Below, in pieces: positions 8,388-17,452 of a DNA stretch of 64,000 bases. Every line of letters starts with the position of its first letter. Position 1 is the stretch's first letter. Origin of the DNA: Pedobacter westerhofensis (lineage in GTDB: Bacteria > Bacteroidota > Bacteroidia > Sphingobacteriales > Sphingobacteriaceae); NCBI RefSeq assembly GCF_900182595.1, contig NZ_FXTN01000010.1, forward strand, positions 124,001 through 188,000. Direction: 5' to 3'. A model generated the notes under the pieces. That model saw only the letters and a list, made by a program, of their open reading frames with translations, was not told where the DNA came from and did no database searches. The position numbers and the translations under genes are program-made.

Positions 8388-9557
8388 TTAGTTCAGCGAC
8401 CTTCCTATTCCCATTTCCAGTCCCCTTAATTCTGCAAGCCCCTTTAGGCGGCCAATTGCAGAATAACCGGGGTAGGTCTTTTTATGCAGGTCGTCCAGCA
8501 TCTGGTGACCGTGATCAGGACGCAGCGGCAGTGAAATTCCCGTTTGCTGCATCAGCAGCACCAATTCTTTCATCACGGCAAACATGTCTACATCACCGTC
8601 CAGATGGGCAGCCTCATAAAAATTACCATCCTCATCCTGTCTGGTATTTCTCAGGTGCACAAAGTGGATCAGTTTACCATAACGCGAGATGATCCCGGTA
8701 AGGTCATTATCGCGCCGAACGCTTAGCGAACCGGTGCAATAGCAAATCCCGTTGGCAGGAGAAGGACAGGCATTCACAATAAAATCAAGATCAGCCTCAG
8801 TGCTCACAATCCTCGGCAAACCCAGGATCGCATAGGGAGGGTCATCCGGATGGATCGCCATTTTAATGCCTGCAGATGCTGCCGCGGGGATGATCTCCCT
8901 TAAGAAAAAGCTGAGGTTATCCCTTAAAACTGCAGCATCAATAGCAGCATAGGCTGTTAGTGCATTCAGGATGATTGCAGGAGTAAAGGGCTCACCAGAG
9001 CCGGGCAGACCAAGCAGGACGCTGTTAAACAGGTAATTTTTTTCTGCACTGTCCATGGAGGCAAACTTTGCTTTTGCCACTGCGGTTTCTGCAGCGGAAT
9101 ACTCCGCCAGTGCCCCCGGCCGTTCCAGCAAAAAAAGATCAAAAGCCATAAATGCCGCCTTTTCAAAACGCAGGGCCCTGCTGCCATCAGGCAGGGTAAA
9201 TGAAGGATCAGTCCTCATCCAGTCCAGCACCGGCATAAAATTATAAGTGACAACCTTCAGCCCTGCCTCCGCAAGGTTCTGGAGGCTTACCTTATAATTC
9301 TCAATCAGTTCGCGGTAATTTCCATTACGCATTTTTATCGCTTCATGGACAGGCAGGCTCTCTACTACGTTCCATTCCATCCCTGCAGCTTCAATCATCT
9401 TTTTCCGCAGTAAAATTTCATCGCTGCTCCAGATATCCCCCACAGGGATATGGTGCAGGGCCGTAACAACCGCCGTACAGCCCGCCTGGCGGATATCCTG
9501 CAGGCTTACCGGATCGGCAGGCCCAAACCAGCGCATACTTTGTTCAAATTGTATCAT
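8388..9557 (-). CDS. uxuA: mannonate dehydratase
   Basis: 389 residues, close to E. coli UxuA (394). Recognised from the N-terminal MRWFGPADPVSLQDIRQAG, the metal-site region with AIHPDDPP and RIVST, and the C-terminal LRPDHGHQMLDD. The enzyme dehydrates D-mannonate to 2-keto-3-deoxygluconate in hexuronate breakdown. It follows the SDR gene (30-bp gap) and is near the GH115 alpha-glucuronidase gene, so it probably serves glucuronate released from glucuronoxylan. A partial LacI-type operator (9563-9578) lies just before its start. Glucuronate isomerase, KDG kinase and KDPG aldolase are not in the window. Confidence 0.93.
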   Translation of the reverse strand: MIQFEQSMRWFGPADPVSLQDIRQAGCTAVVTALHHIPVGDIWSSDEILLRKKMIEAAGMEWNVVESLPVHEAIKMRNGNYRELIENYKVSLQNLAEAGLKVVTYNFMPVLDWMRTDPSFTLPDGSRALRFEKAAFMAFDLFLLERPGALAEYSAAETAVAKAKFASMDSAEKNYLFNSVLLGLPGSGEPFTPAIILNALTAYAAIDAAVLRDNLSFFLREIIPAAASAGIKMAIHPDDPPYAILGLPRIVSTEADLDFIVNACPSPANGICYCTGSLSVRRDNDLTGIISRYGKLIHFVHLRNTRQDEDGNFYEAAHLDGDVDMFAVMKELVLLMQQTGISLPLRPDHGHQMLDDLHKKTYPGYSAIGRLKGLAELRGLEMGIGRSLN

Positions 9558-9562
9558 CAGCT

Positions 9563-9578
9563 ATGCAATCGATTTTCA
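9563..9578. promoter_or_regulatory. partial LacI-type operator before uxuA
   Basis: ATGCAATCGATTTTCA matches the left half and centre of the motif TTGCAATCGATTGCAA found four more times in this locus. It lies in the 30-bp gap between the SDR and uxuA genes, so it could act inside the operon or be chance. Confidence 0.4.
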
Positions 9579-9587
9579 GTTAAATCA

Positions 9588-10334
9588 TCAAAATCCGACA
9601 GAATTACCGCCGTCAACGGGCATAATCACTCCGGTTATATATTTGGCATTTGCCGAGCTCAGGTAAAAAACGGCATCAGCTATATCTTCGGGCAGTCCCA
9701 GGTAACCCATTGGCGTGCGGGAAAGCACTTTATTCTTTCTTTCGGGATCATTGTCGAGCGCTTTGGATGACATATCAGTTTTAATAAAACCCGGTGCCAC
9801 ACAATTGATCCTGATCCCCAGCGGAGAAAGCTCCACTGCCATTGCTTTGGTCATCCCTTCAATGGCAGATTTTGCCGCAGTATAGGCGATTACCTTTGGA
9901 ATACCATATTGGGCGGCCATAGAACTGATATTTACGATTGAGCCGCTGCCCGCAGCCGCCATCAGCCTGGCCACTTCCCTGCTCATGGCAAAAACAGAAA
10001 GAACGTTGGTTTGGATCACATGAAAAAACTCATCGTCTGTCACTTCCAGAAATGGCTTCTTATGATTGATGCCGGCATTGTTCACCAGGATATCCAGCTG
10101 ACCAAATTCAGCTACAATTTCCTGCACGCAGGCAGGAATAGCAGCTACCTGCTGAAGGTCAAGAACTTTATAACTGCATAAGCTGCCCAGTTCCGCAGCA
10201 GTTTCCCGAAGGTTTTTTTCATTCCTGCCGATCATCACGGTAGTGATCCCTTCTGAAACTAATCTCCGCGTGATCGCAAGGCCCAAACCCGCAGCACCAC
10301 CAGTAACTATGGCAACTCTTTTTTTATTGGTCAT
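9588..10334 (-). CDS. short-chain dehydrogenase, probable D-mannonate oxidoreductase (fructuronate reductase)
   Basis: 248 residues of a classical SDR: the NAD(P)-binding TGGAAGLG near residue 11, NNAG at about 87 and the catalytic Ser with YTAAK (Tyr-X-X-X-Lys). The C-terminus GVIMPVDGGNSVGF is typical of this family. Its ATG lies inside the 3' end of the lacI gene (11-bp overlap) and uxuA follows 30 bp later, so it is cotranscribed with uxuA. In hexuronate operons this position is usually held by the enzyme that reduces fructuronate to mannonate. That assignment is from context only; a generic sugar dehydrogenase is the alternative. Confidence 0.75.
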   Translation of the reverse strand: MTNKKRVAIVTGGAAGLGLAITRRLVSEGITTVMIGRNEKNLRETAAELGSLCSYKVLDLQQVAAIPACVQEIVAEFGQLDILVNNAGINHKKPFLEVTDDEFFHVIQTNVLSVFAMSREVARLMAAAGSGSIVNISSMAAQYGIPKVIAYTAAKSAIEGMTKAMAVELSPLGIRINCVAPGFIKTDMSSKALDNDPERKNKVLSRTPMGYLGLPEDIADAVFYLSSANAKYITGVIMPVDGGNSVGF

Positions 10335-11364
10335 CTGTTTTATTTTTTAGTGTTGAAGCCCTCACCACCAGCTGCGACTTTAAGATTACGGTATTTGCCA
10401 GTGCGGCATCAGCTTCTCCTTTAATCTGGGTGACGAGATGGCGGGCGGCAATTTTGCCCATTTCTTCGCCCGGATAGTTTACGGTAGTGAGCATAGGCTC
10501 CGAGATCCGGGAGATCACATCATTGTTAAACCCGGCGATGGCGATGTCTCCGGGTATTGTTAGCCCTGCATCTTTAAATACTTTCATGCAGATCACCGCA
10601 GAAAGATCGTTTGCCACAAATAGCGCATCCGGCCGGGTTTTCATCTTTATAATTTCACGGGCAGCCCTGATTGAAGATTCTTCGGTAAGATCGGTCTCAA
10701 AAACCAGGGATTCATCGTAAGGGATGCCATGCTCTGCAAGTGCAGACTGGTAACCTGCTTTTCTGTCCTGGTACACATTCCGCATCAGGCTTCCTGTCAG
10801 GTGGGCAATTTTTGTGCAGCCCTGCGCTATCAGGTGCGAAGTTACCTCATACCCCGCCTTTGTATTATTGATCACCACGGTATTAAAATCATCGTTTTCA
10901 ATCACTCTGTCTACAAAAAGCAGGGGAATGCGGTGGCGGATATACTCAGCAAAATGATCCAGGCTGCTGGTATTGGCCGCCAGGTTCACAATCAGGCCGT
11001 CTACCCGGTTGTGCAGCATCGTTTTCGCGTATTTTATTTCATTTTCTTCCAGTTCGAGCGACTGGCTGATGAGCATATTGTAATTGGCGCTATTGAGTTC
11101 TTTTTCTATCCCTGCCAGTATTGCAGAGATAAACAAGCTGTTCAGCCGCGGCACAATTACGCCTATGGTATTGGTTTTCTGGTTACGCAGGTTTCTTGCG
11201 AAAGTATTGAAACGGTAACCCATTTCATTTGCTGTATCAAATATCTTTTTCCTGGTCTTGGGGTTCACAGCAGGATTGTCCTGCAATCCCCTGCTAATGG
11301 TTGATGGTGCCAGTTTAAGACGCTCAGCGATATCATAAATGGTAATAATCTTCTCCGTGTTCAT
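10324..11364 (-). CDS. LacI-family transcriptional regulator of the uronate/GH43 operon
   Basis: 346 residues: N-terminal LacI helix-turn-helix ITIYDIAERLKLAPSTISRGL with the hinge helix to about residue 60, then a periplasmic-binding-like effector domain (TNTIGVIVPRLNSLF onward). First gene of the minus-strand run lacI-SDR-uxuA-GH43, overlapping the SDR start by 11 bp. The palindrome ATGCAATCCGTTGCAT lies 48 nt upstream of its ATG, so it is probably autoregulated. The ligand is unknown; a uronate or xylan-derived sugar is likely from context. It is a paralogue of the LacI protein encoded at 11462-12499. Confidence 0.9.
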   Translation of the reverse strand: MNTEKIITIYDIAERLKLAPSTISRGLQDNPAVNPKTRKKIFDTANEMGYRFNTFARNLRNQKTNTIGVIVPRLNSLFISAILAGIEKELNSANYNMLISQSLELEENEIKYAKTMLHNRVDGLIVNLAANTSSLDHFAEYIRHRIPLLFVDRVIENDDFNTVVINNTKAGYEVTSHLIAQGCTKIAHLTGSLMRNVYQDRKAGYQSALAEHGIPYDESLVFETDLTEESSIRAAREIIKMKTRPDALFVANDLSAVICMKVFKDAGLTIPGDIAIAGFNNDVISRISEPMLTTVNYPGEEMGKIAARHLVTQIKGEADAALANTVILKSQLVVRASTLKNKTDDQ

Positions 11365-11411
11365 ATATAGACAACCTTAATCAGGGTCTAAAGTAGTAAA
11401 ATTTTAATAAA

Positions 11412-11427
11412 ATGCAATCCGTTGCAT
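11412..11427. promoter_or_regulatory. LacI-type operator before lacI-SDR-uxuA-GH43
   Basis: ATGCAATCCGTTGCAT has perfect inverted arms ATGCAA/TTGCAT around a TCCG centre. It lies between the 3' end of one lacI gene and the start of the other, 48 nt before the ATG at 11364. The same arms occur in the sites at 12528, 25212 and 25456. Confidence 0.65.
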
Positions 11428-11461
11428 TATTAAAACATCAAGAAAATCACCGCTTTACAAA

Positions 11462-12499
11462 TTATGAGTTTAACAGCCTTGTTGTGGATTTACGGACGAT
11501 CAGCCTGGGCTTTATACTCACAATTTTTGGTTCTACGCCAAAGTCGAACGCTTCCATTTCCTGGAAATAGAGATTGGCAATTGTTTTGCCCATACTGATG
11601 CTGTACTGATCTATCGTAGTGATCGATGGGCTTGTAATTTCTGTAAAAGGCTCATTTGAATAGCCACAGATCCCCAGTGATTCTGGCACCGCAATTCCCT
11701 TATCAGTGGCCACTTCCAGTACGCCCAGCGCAGAAAAATCTGATGTGGATGCAAAAATAGCGTCCGGCGGCTCAGGTAAGTTCAGCAGTTCAGCGGTAGC
11801 CTTTGCGCCCAGCTCTTTTGTCCATGCGTTTTCGCACATGAGCTCTTCCAGGATGGGAAAGCCGGATTTCCGCAAGGCAGTAAGATAACCCTCTTTGCGC
11901 TGACGGAAGATGTCGATGTCCTGCGGCCCTTCAAGTAAGGCTATTCTTTGATAACCCTGCGCCACCAGGTGCATAACAGCCTCGAAAGATGCGCGCTCAT
12001 TATCGTTAATCACCTTAAATGTATCCAGCTCATTCACTACCCTGTCAAACTGGATCAAACGGATATGCCTGTCCAGCACCTGCTGCAGATGCTGATGAGA
12101 GCCCGTTTCTGCAGCAATCGAAATAATGATACAGCTTACATGCTGGTTGATCAGTGCATTTACACAATCCACCTCACGGGCATGAAGTTCGTTCGACTGG
12201 CAAATGATCAGGTTATACCCCTTTTTATAAGTCACTTCCTCCAGTCCTGCGATAATATTGGAAAAGAAATTCTGGTTGATCCTTGGCACCACCACCCCTA
12301 TCGTAGGATTATTGCCCTTTCTCAAATTCGAGGCCATCGCATTTTGCTGGTAATTCATTTCCGCGGCAGTCTTCAGTACTAAGGCCCGCGTTGCAGCGTT
12401 AACTTTTGAACTGTTGCTGAGGGCGCGCGAAACTGAAGAAGCGGCTATATTCAGCTTCTGGGCAATATCGTAGATGGTAGTTCTTTTCTGGCGTTTCAT
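11462..12499 (-). CDS. LacI-family transcriptional regulator, probable xylose/xylan regulator
   Basis: 345 residues from the ATG at 12499; an in-frame TTG two codons upstream is a poorer start. The N-terminal helix-turn-helix is TTIYDIAQKLNIAASSVSRAL, followed by the effector domain (NPTIGVVVPRINQNFF onward). It is divergent from xylB-xylA-symporter, with a perfect 12-bp palindrome between the two starts, which is the usual place of a local repressor. The effector is probably xylose or a xylo-oligosaccharide, inferred from the neighbouring genes. Confidence 0.9.
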   Translation of the reverse strand: MKRQKRTTIYDIAQKLNIAASSVSRALSNSSKVNAATRALVLKTAAEMNYQQNAMASNLRKGNNPTIGVVVPRINQNFFSNIIAGLEEVTYKKGYNLIICQSNELHAREVDCVNALINQHVSCIIISIAAETGSHQHLQQVLDRHIRLIQFDRVVNELDTFKVINDNERASFEAVMHLVAQGYQRIALLEGPQDIDIFRQRKEGYLTALRKSGFPILEELMCENAWTKELGAKATAELLNLPEPPDAIFASTSDFSALGVLEVATDKGIAVPESLGICGYSNEPFTEITSPSITTIDQYSISMGKTIANLYFQEMEAFDFGVEPKIVSIKPRLIVRKSTTRLLNS

Positions 12500-12527
12500 T
12501 ATCAATGCAAAAATGTAAAAAATAATC

Positions 12528-12543
12528 GGGCAATCGATTGCAT
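12528..12543. promoter_or_regulatory. LacI-type operator between lacI and xylB
   Basis: GGGCAATCGATTGCAT contains the perfect palindrome GCAATCGATTGC (12530-12541). It lies 28 nt before the lacI ATG and 75 nt before the xylB ATG, so one bound repressor could control both directions. Confidence 0.7.
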
Positions 12544-12617
12544 AATAAAAATATTAACCTAAATTCGTTTTCCGTAACCGGGTATAAACTTAACAATTGC
12601 AATAACAAAACACATAT

Positions 12618-14102
12618 ATGTTATTACTAGGAATAGATATTGGAACGTCATCCATAAAAGTGGCCGTCGTAGATTCAGAAACGCAGCAGGTAATCACTTC
12701 CGCACAATTTCCCGAAGAAGAAAGCCTGATCACGGCCATACATCCGGGCTGGGCAGAACAGTCGCCCGCAATGTGGTGGGAGCATGTACAACAGGCTTTT
12801 ACCATCTGTAAGGCTTCAGGAAAATTTAACCCGCATGACATTACCTCTATCGGCATTGCCTACCAGATGCATGGCTTGGTATTGGTAGACAAAGACCAGC
12901 AGCTGCTGCGTGACAGCATCATCTGGTGCGACAGCCGCGCGGTAGATCTTGGAAACGGGGCTTTCGATGCGCTGGGACATGAGTTTTCTTTATCGCACCT
13001 CCTCAATTCACCGGGCAATTTTACCGCCTCCAAGCTGGCCTGGGTAAAACAAAACGAACCTGAGTTATACGCAAAGATTGATAAGGTCATGCTTCCGGGA
13101 GATTTTATCGCAATGAAGTTGACCTCGCAGGTCACTACCAGCATTTCTGCGTTATCTGAAGGTATTTTCTGGGATTTTCAAACCAACAGTTTATCAGCAG
13201 AGCTGATGAGCTATTACGGCTTCAGCGAGTCGCTGATCCCGGAGATCAAACCTGTATTTTCTGAACATGGCCGGGTATCATCGGCCATTGCCGGCGAACT
13301 GGGCTTAAAGGAAGGGACACCAGTAACTTACAAAGCCGGCGACCAGCCCAACAATGCCCTGTCATTAAATGTACTGGAACCGGGCGAAGTTGCTGCTACC
13401 GCAGGAACATCCGGTGTGATCTATGGTGTAAGCGACCAGCTGACATTTGATGATCAGTCGCGCGTAAACACCTTTGCACATGTAAACTATGCCGAGGAGC
13501 AAAAACGCCTCGGGGTATTACTGTGCATCAACGGGACAGGGAGCCTTAACCGCTGGACAAAAAACCTGTTCGGGTCATCCATGAGCTATGCGGCGATGAA
13601 TGCCGAAGCAAAAAAGGTAAAGATCGGCGCCGATGGATTAAGGGTATTGCCCTTCGGAAACGGCGCAGAGCGCATGCTTGAGAACAGGCTTGTAGGCGTT
13701 CACTTTCAAAATATAGACCTAAACCTGCATTCGCAGGCCCATCTTTTCCGCGGCGTACAGGAAGGTATTGCTTTTGCATTCCGCTACGGATTTGATATTA
13801 TGCGCTCAAACGGCATGAGCCCCAGCGTGATCCGCGCGGGGAAAGCCAACCTCTTTTTAAGTGAGCTTTTCCTCCAGGCATTTGTGAACAGCACAGGTGT
13901 TCCGGTAGAACTGTATGAAAATGACGGCAGTGTAGGGGCGGCCCTCGGTTCGGGAATCGGCGCTAAAACCTTTTCGGCACCAGCCGAAGCTTTCAGCAAT
14001 ATCAGATGCCTTCAGGTAGTAGAACCAACGGTAACAGAAACGTATGAGCCTGTATACCAGGAATGGCTCGGTCTTTTAAACAAGCAAATCAATATAAACT
14101 AA
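12618..14102 (+). CDS. xylB: xylulokinase
   Basis: 494 residues of the FGGY sugar kinase family. The N-terminal phosphate loop is GIDIGTSSIKVAVVD, the substrate region is IAYQMHGLVLVD followed by IIWCDSRAVD, and the second ATP motif is AATAGTSGVIYG. The enzyme phosphorylates D-xylulose to xylulose 5-phosphate, which enters the pentose phosphate pathway. It is first in the run xylB-xylA-symporter, with a 5-bp gap to xylA. The operator at 12528-12543 suggests repression in the absence of xylan sugars. The FGGY family also holds glycerol and gluconate kinases; the xylA neighbour settles the call. Confidence 0.95.
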   Translation: MLLLGIDIGTSSIKVAVVDSETQQVITSAQFPEEESLITAIHPGWAEQSPAMWWEHVQQAFTICKASGKFNPHDITSIGIAYQMHGLVLVDKDQQLLRDSIIWCDSRAVDLGNGAFDALGHEFSLSHLLNSPGNFTASKLAWVKQNEPELYAKIDKVMLPGDFIAMKLTSQVTTSISALSEGIFWDFQTNSLSAELMSYYGFSESLIPEIKPVFSEHGRVSSAIAGELGLKEGTPVTYKAGDQPNNALSLNVLEPGEVAATAGTSGVIYGVSDQLTFDDQSRVNTFAHVNYAEEQKRLGVLLCINGTGSLNRWTKNLFGSSMSYAAMNAEAKKVKIGADGLRVLPFGNGAERMLENRLVGVHFQNIDLNLHSQAHLFRGVQEGIAFAFRYGFDIMRSNGMSPSVIRAGKANLFLSELFLQAFVNSTGVPVELYENDGSVGAALGSGIGAKTFSAPAEAFSNIRCLQVVEPTVTETYEPVYQEWLGLLNKQININ

Positions 14103-14107
14103 TTAAT

Positions 14108-15439
14108 ATGGCAAATGTAATTACGGGAGAAAAAGAATTCTTCAAAGGAATCGGACAGGTAAAGTTCGAAGGCGCAGATTCAGATAACCCACTGGCTTTC
14201 CGCTGGTATGATGAAAACAGGATTGTTGCAGGTAAAACCCTGAAAGACCATCTGCGTTTTGCCGGTGCCTACTGGCATTCATTTGTAGCTACCGGCGGCG
14301 ATCCCTTCGGAGAGCCTACCATCATCCATCCATGGAACGAAAAAGCTGATGCTGTAGAAAGAGCAAAGGATAAAATGGATGCAGCATTTGAATTTTTAAC
14401 CAAAATGAACATCCCTTTTTACTGCTTCCACGATGTGGATGTGGTAGATTATACCAACGACGTAAAAGATAACGAAAGACGCCTGCAGGCCCTGGTTGAA
14501 TATGCCAAACAAAAACAGGAAGCCAGTGGCGTAAAACTGTTATGGGGAACGGCAAACCTGTTCTCTCACCGCAGGTATATGAACGGTGCCTCCACGAACC
14601 CTAATTTCCATGTACTTGCCCACGGTGCTGCACAGGTAAAGTTTGCACTTGATGCCACAATCGCCCTTGGCGGAGAAAATTATGTATTCTGGGGCGGCCG
14701 AGAAGGATACATGAGCCTGCTCAATACCAATATGAAACGTGAGCAGGAACATCTGGCCAAGTTCTTACACGCTTCTAAGGATTATGCACGCAAACAAGGG
14801 TTTAAAGGCACATTCTTAATCGAGCCTAAACCATGCGAGCCATCCAAACATCAGTACGATTATGATGCTGCAACAGTGATCAGCTTCCTGCGCCAGTACG
14901 ACCTGATGGACGATTTTAAACTGAATCTTGAAGTTAACCACGCTACGCTTGCCGGCCATACCTTCCAGCATGAAGTGCAGGTAGCAGCAGATGCAGGGCT
15001 GCTGGGTTCTATGGATGCCAACAGAGGTGATTACCAGAACGGATGGGATACCGACCAGTTTCCGAATAACATCAATGAACTGGCAGAAACAATGCTGATC
15101 TTTCTGGAAGCAGGTGGCTTACAGGGCGGAGGGATCAACTTTGATGCAAAAATCAGAAGAAATTCTACCGATGCGGCAGATTTGTTCTACGCACATATTG
15201 GCGGGATGGACACTTTTGCAAGGGCCCTGATCATTGCGGACAACATCCTTCAGAAATCTGACTATAAAAAGATAAGAACAGAAAGATATGCCTCGTTTGA
15301 CAGCGGCGCAGGCAAGGACTTTGAAAGTGGTAAACTCAGCCTCGAAGACCTTACTGCATATGCTATTGAAAAAGGTGAGCCTGAAACGCTGAGCGGAAGA
15401 CAGGAGTTGCTGGAAAATATCGTTAACAGGTATATTTAA
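14108..15439 (+). CDS. xylA: xylose isomerase
   Basis: 443 residues from the ATG at 14108; E. coli XylA has 440. An in-frame ATG at 14063 would lie inside xylB and is rejected. Family motifs include FYCFHDVDVVD with the catalytic histidine, VFWGGREGYMSLLNTNM, FLIEPKPCEPSKHQYDYD with a metal-binding glutamate, LEVNHATLAGHTFQHEV and GSMDANRGD. The enzyme converts D-xylose to D-xylulose with divalent metal. It lies between xylB and the symporter gene with 5-bp and 11-bp gaps, so all three are clearly one operon. Confidence 0.97.
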   Translation: MANVITGEKEFFKGIGQVKFEGADSDNPLAFRWYDENRIVAGKTLKDHLRFAGAYWHSFVATGGDPFGEPTIIHPWNEKADAVERAKDKMDAAFEFLTKMNIPFYCFHDVDVVDYTNDVKDNERRLQALVEYAKQKQEASGVKLLWGTANLFSHRRYMNGASTNPNFHVLAHGAAQVKFALDATIALGGENYVFWGGREGYMSLLNTNMKREQEHLAKFLHASKDYARKQGFKGTFLIEPKPCEPSKHQYDYDAATVISFLRQYDLMDDFKLNLEVNHATLAGHTFQHEVQVAADAGLLGSMDANRGDYQNGWDTDQFPNNINELAETMLIFLEAGGLQGGGINFDAKIRRNSTDAADLFYAHIGGMDTFARALIIADNILQKSDYKKIRTERYASFDSGAGKDFESGKLSLEDLTAYAIEKGEPETLSGRQELLENIVNRYI

Positions 15440-15450
15440 TCTCTCAGAAG

Positions 15451-17139
15451 ATGCATTCATTAGGTACGTACGACTATGTCGTTTTCCTCGTCTACTTCCT
15501 GGTCGTAGCGCTCTACGGCTGGACGGTTTACCGCAAAAAGCAGGCACAGGCAGAAAACTCCAAGGATTTCTTCCTGGCTAAGGACTCCTTGACCTGGTGG
15601 GCCATTGGCGCCTCGCTGATTGCCTCCAACATCTCTGCCGAGCAGTTTATTGGTATGAGCGGCTCAGGCTTTACCATGGGTCTGGCTATTGCTACCTATG
15701 AGTGGATGGCTGCGGCTACGCTGATTATCGTGGCAACGTTTTTTATCCCGGTATATATCAAGAACAAGATTTACACCATGCCACAGTTTCTGGGACAGCG
15801 GTATAACAGTACGGTGGCTATGATCATGGCCATCTTCTGGCTGCTGCTGTATGTGGTGGTAAACCTGACTTCCATTTTGTACCTGGGCGCACTGGCTATT
15901 AACAGTATCTCCGGAATCAATACTACGGCCTGTATGTACATCCTGTCCATATTTGCCGTAATCATCACCCTTGGGGGGATGAAGGTAATTGGCTATACGG
16001 ATGTAATCCAGGTTTTCTTCCTGATCCTTGGCGGACTGGCTACTACATATCTGGCCTTACAACTGGTATCCGCACACTTTGGCACCACAGGTGTCCTCAA
16101 CGGACTAGGACTGATCAAGGAAAAGGCTGTTGACCATTTCCAGATGATCTTTCACAAAGAAAACCCGCATTATATGGATTTGCCCGGATTATCGGTGCTG
16201 ATCGGCGGGATGTGGATCGTTAACCTCAACTACTGGGGATGTAACCAGTACATCACGCAAAGGGCACTGGGCGCAGATTTAAAAACTGCCAGGGGCGGTC
16301 TGTTATTTGCCGCTGCACTGAAATTGCTGATGCCAGTAATCGTTGTTTTACCCGGGATTGCCGCCTATGTACTGTACAAGGAAGGTGCAGGATCATTCCA
16401 GATGGACATGATGAAGGACGGCTCGCTGAACGCTGATTCGGCCTATCCTGTACTGCTCAACTTACTGCCCGCTGGTCTGAAAGGTCTGTCCTTTGCAGCA
16501 TTAACAGCAGCAATCGTAGCCTCACTGGCTGGTAAAGCGAACAGTATCGCTACCATCTTTACATTGGATGTTTACAAAAAGGTAATCAATAAAGATGCGG
16601 ATGAGAACAAACAGGTGATCATTGGCAGGGTTACGGTAATCGTGGCAATGATCCTTGCAATTATCATTGCCCCTCAACTGGGCATTGATAAAAAAGGAGG
16701 TTTCCAGTTTATCCAGGAGTACACGGGATTTGTATCGCCGGGTATCTTCGCTATGTTTATCCTTGGTTTCTTCTGGAAAAGGACAACTTCCAATGCAGCA
16801 TTGTTTGCCACCATCGGAGGTTTCCTGATGTCTGTAGGCTTTAAGGTATTGCCATCCTTTGCAAACCTGCAATGGTTAAACCCAATGGGTTTCTCTAAGT
16901 TGGTGGAGCAGAAAGACGGCAGCATGCTGTACGAGATTCCTTTCTTGGACAGGATGGGTTTTGTATTTGTGATCTGTATTGTTGCCATGTATATCATTAG
17001 CCTATTTGAGAACAGGAATGGCGTTAACCCTAAAGGTCTGGAGATCGATAGGGGCATGTTTAAAACCACACCAGGTTTTATGGTTGGCGCCTTGCTGATC
17101 ATGGGTGTGATCGTTGCGCTATATACGATATTCTGGTAA
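15451..17139 (+). CDS. sodium:solute symporter (SSS family), probable xylose transporter
   Basis: 562 residues, about 14 hydrophobic segments. The N-terminal part has YDYVVFLVYFLVVALYGW and SLIASNISAEQFIGMSGSGF, the sodium-symporter signature of the SglT-like branch. LLPAGLKGLSFAALTAAIVASLAGKANSIAT, written here in pieces LLPAGLKGLSFAA and ALTAAIVASLAGKANSIAT, is the second conserved region. Members carry sugars, amino acids or inositol with Na+ across the inner membrane. As the third gene after xylB-xylA it most likely imports xylose. A strong terminator follows at 17161. Confidence 0.88.
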   Translation: MHSLGTYDYVVFLVYFLVVALYGWTVYRKKQAQAENSKDFFLAKDSLTWWAIGASLIASNISAEQFIGMSGSGFTMGLAIATYEWMAAATLIIVATFFIPVYIKNKIYTMPQFLGQRYNSTVAMIMAIFWLLLYVVVNLTSILYLGALAINSISGINTTACMYILSIFAVIITLGGMKVIGYTDVIQVFFLILGGLATTYLALQLVSAHFGTTGVLNGLGLIKEKAVDHFQMIFHKENPHYMDLPGLSVLIGGMWIVNLNYWGCNQYITQRALGADLKTARGGLLFAAALKLLMPVIVVLPGIAAYVLYKEGAGSFQMDMMKDGSLNADSAYPVLLNLLPAGLKGLSFAALTAAIVASLAGKANSIATIFTLDVYKKVINKDADENKQVIIGRVTVIVAMILAIIIAPQLGIDKKGGFQFIQEYTGFVSPGIFAMFILGFFWKRTTSNAALFATIGGFLMSVGFKVLPSFANLQWLNPMGFSKLVEQKDGSMLYEIPFLDRMGFVFVICIVAMYIISLFENRNGVNPKGLEIDRGMFKTTPGFMVGALLIMGVIVALYTIFW

Positions 17140-17160
17140 GTACAGAAGTCTAAAATCTTT

Positions 17161-17194
17161 AATCCCCTTGTTCACGCAAGGGGATTTTTTTTAT
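17161..17194 (+). terminator. rho-independent terminator of the xylBA-symporter operon
   Basis: Perfect 10-bp stem AATCCCCTTG / CAAGGGGATT with a 6-nt loop followed by a run of T residues, 22 nt after the symporter stop codon. Confidence 0.9.
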
Positions 17195-17290
17195 CAGAAC
17201 ACTATTCCAGGTTAATTATGATATTAATTTAAATAAAATCTTCTTTTAAATCAATAAATACTTAATATTGCATAAACAAATCTCAATATT

Positions 17291-17452
17291 ATGGCATACC
17301 CATTAACACCAACTCCGTCTCTCAATAATGCTGAATGGGAAAAATTCACTAAAGAACTTGAGGCAAATGAAAATAAAAAAGTACCTAAAAAAGAAATAGA
17401 ACGCATGGATGACTTAGTAAGGAAAGTTTTGGCGAACAGCAAACTTAAATGA
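17291..17452 (+). CDS. 53-residue small protein, candidate antitoxin of the GNAT protein
   Basis: The product begins MAYPLTPTPSLNNAEWEKF and ends VRKVLANSKLK; it is charged and lysine/glutamate-rich (LEANENKKVPKKEIERMDD) and looks largely helical. Its TGA overlaps the ATG of the GNAT gene in an ATGA overlap, so the two are translationally coupled. That arrangement is typical of antitoxin then toxin. I see no ribbon-helix-helix (DUF1778-like) domain, which is the usual partner of TacT/AtaT-type acetyltransferase toxins. The antitoxin role is inferred from position and size; an unrelated small protein remains possible. Confidence 0.7.
   Translation: MAYPLTPTPSLNNAEWEKFTKELEANENKKVPKKEIERMDDLVRKVLANSKLK

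Noticed and set aside
14063..14107. Upstream ATG of xylA within xylB
   Set aside because: It would add 15 residues absent from the family; ATG at 14108 fits the usual length.
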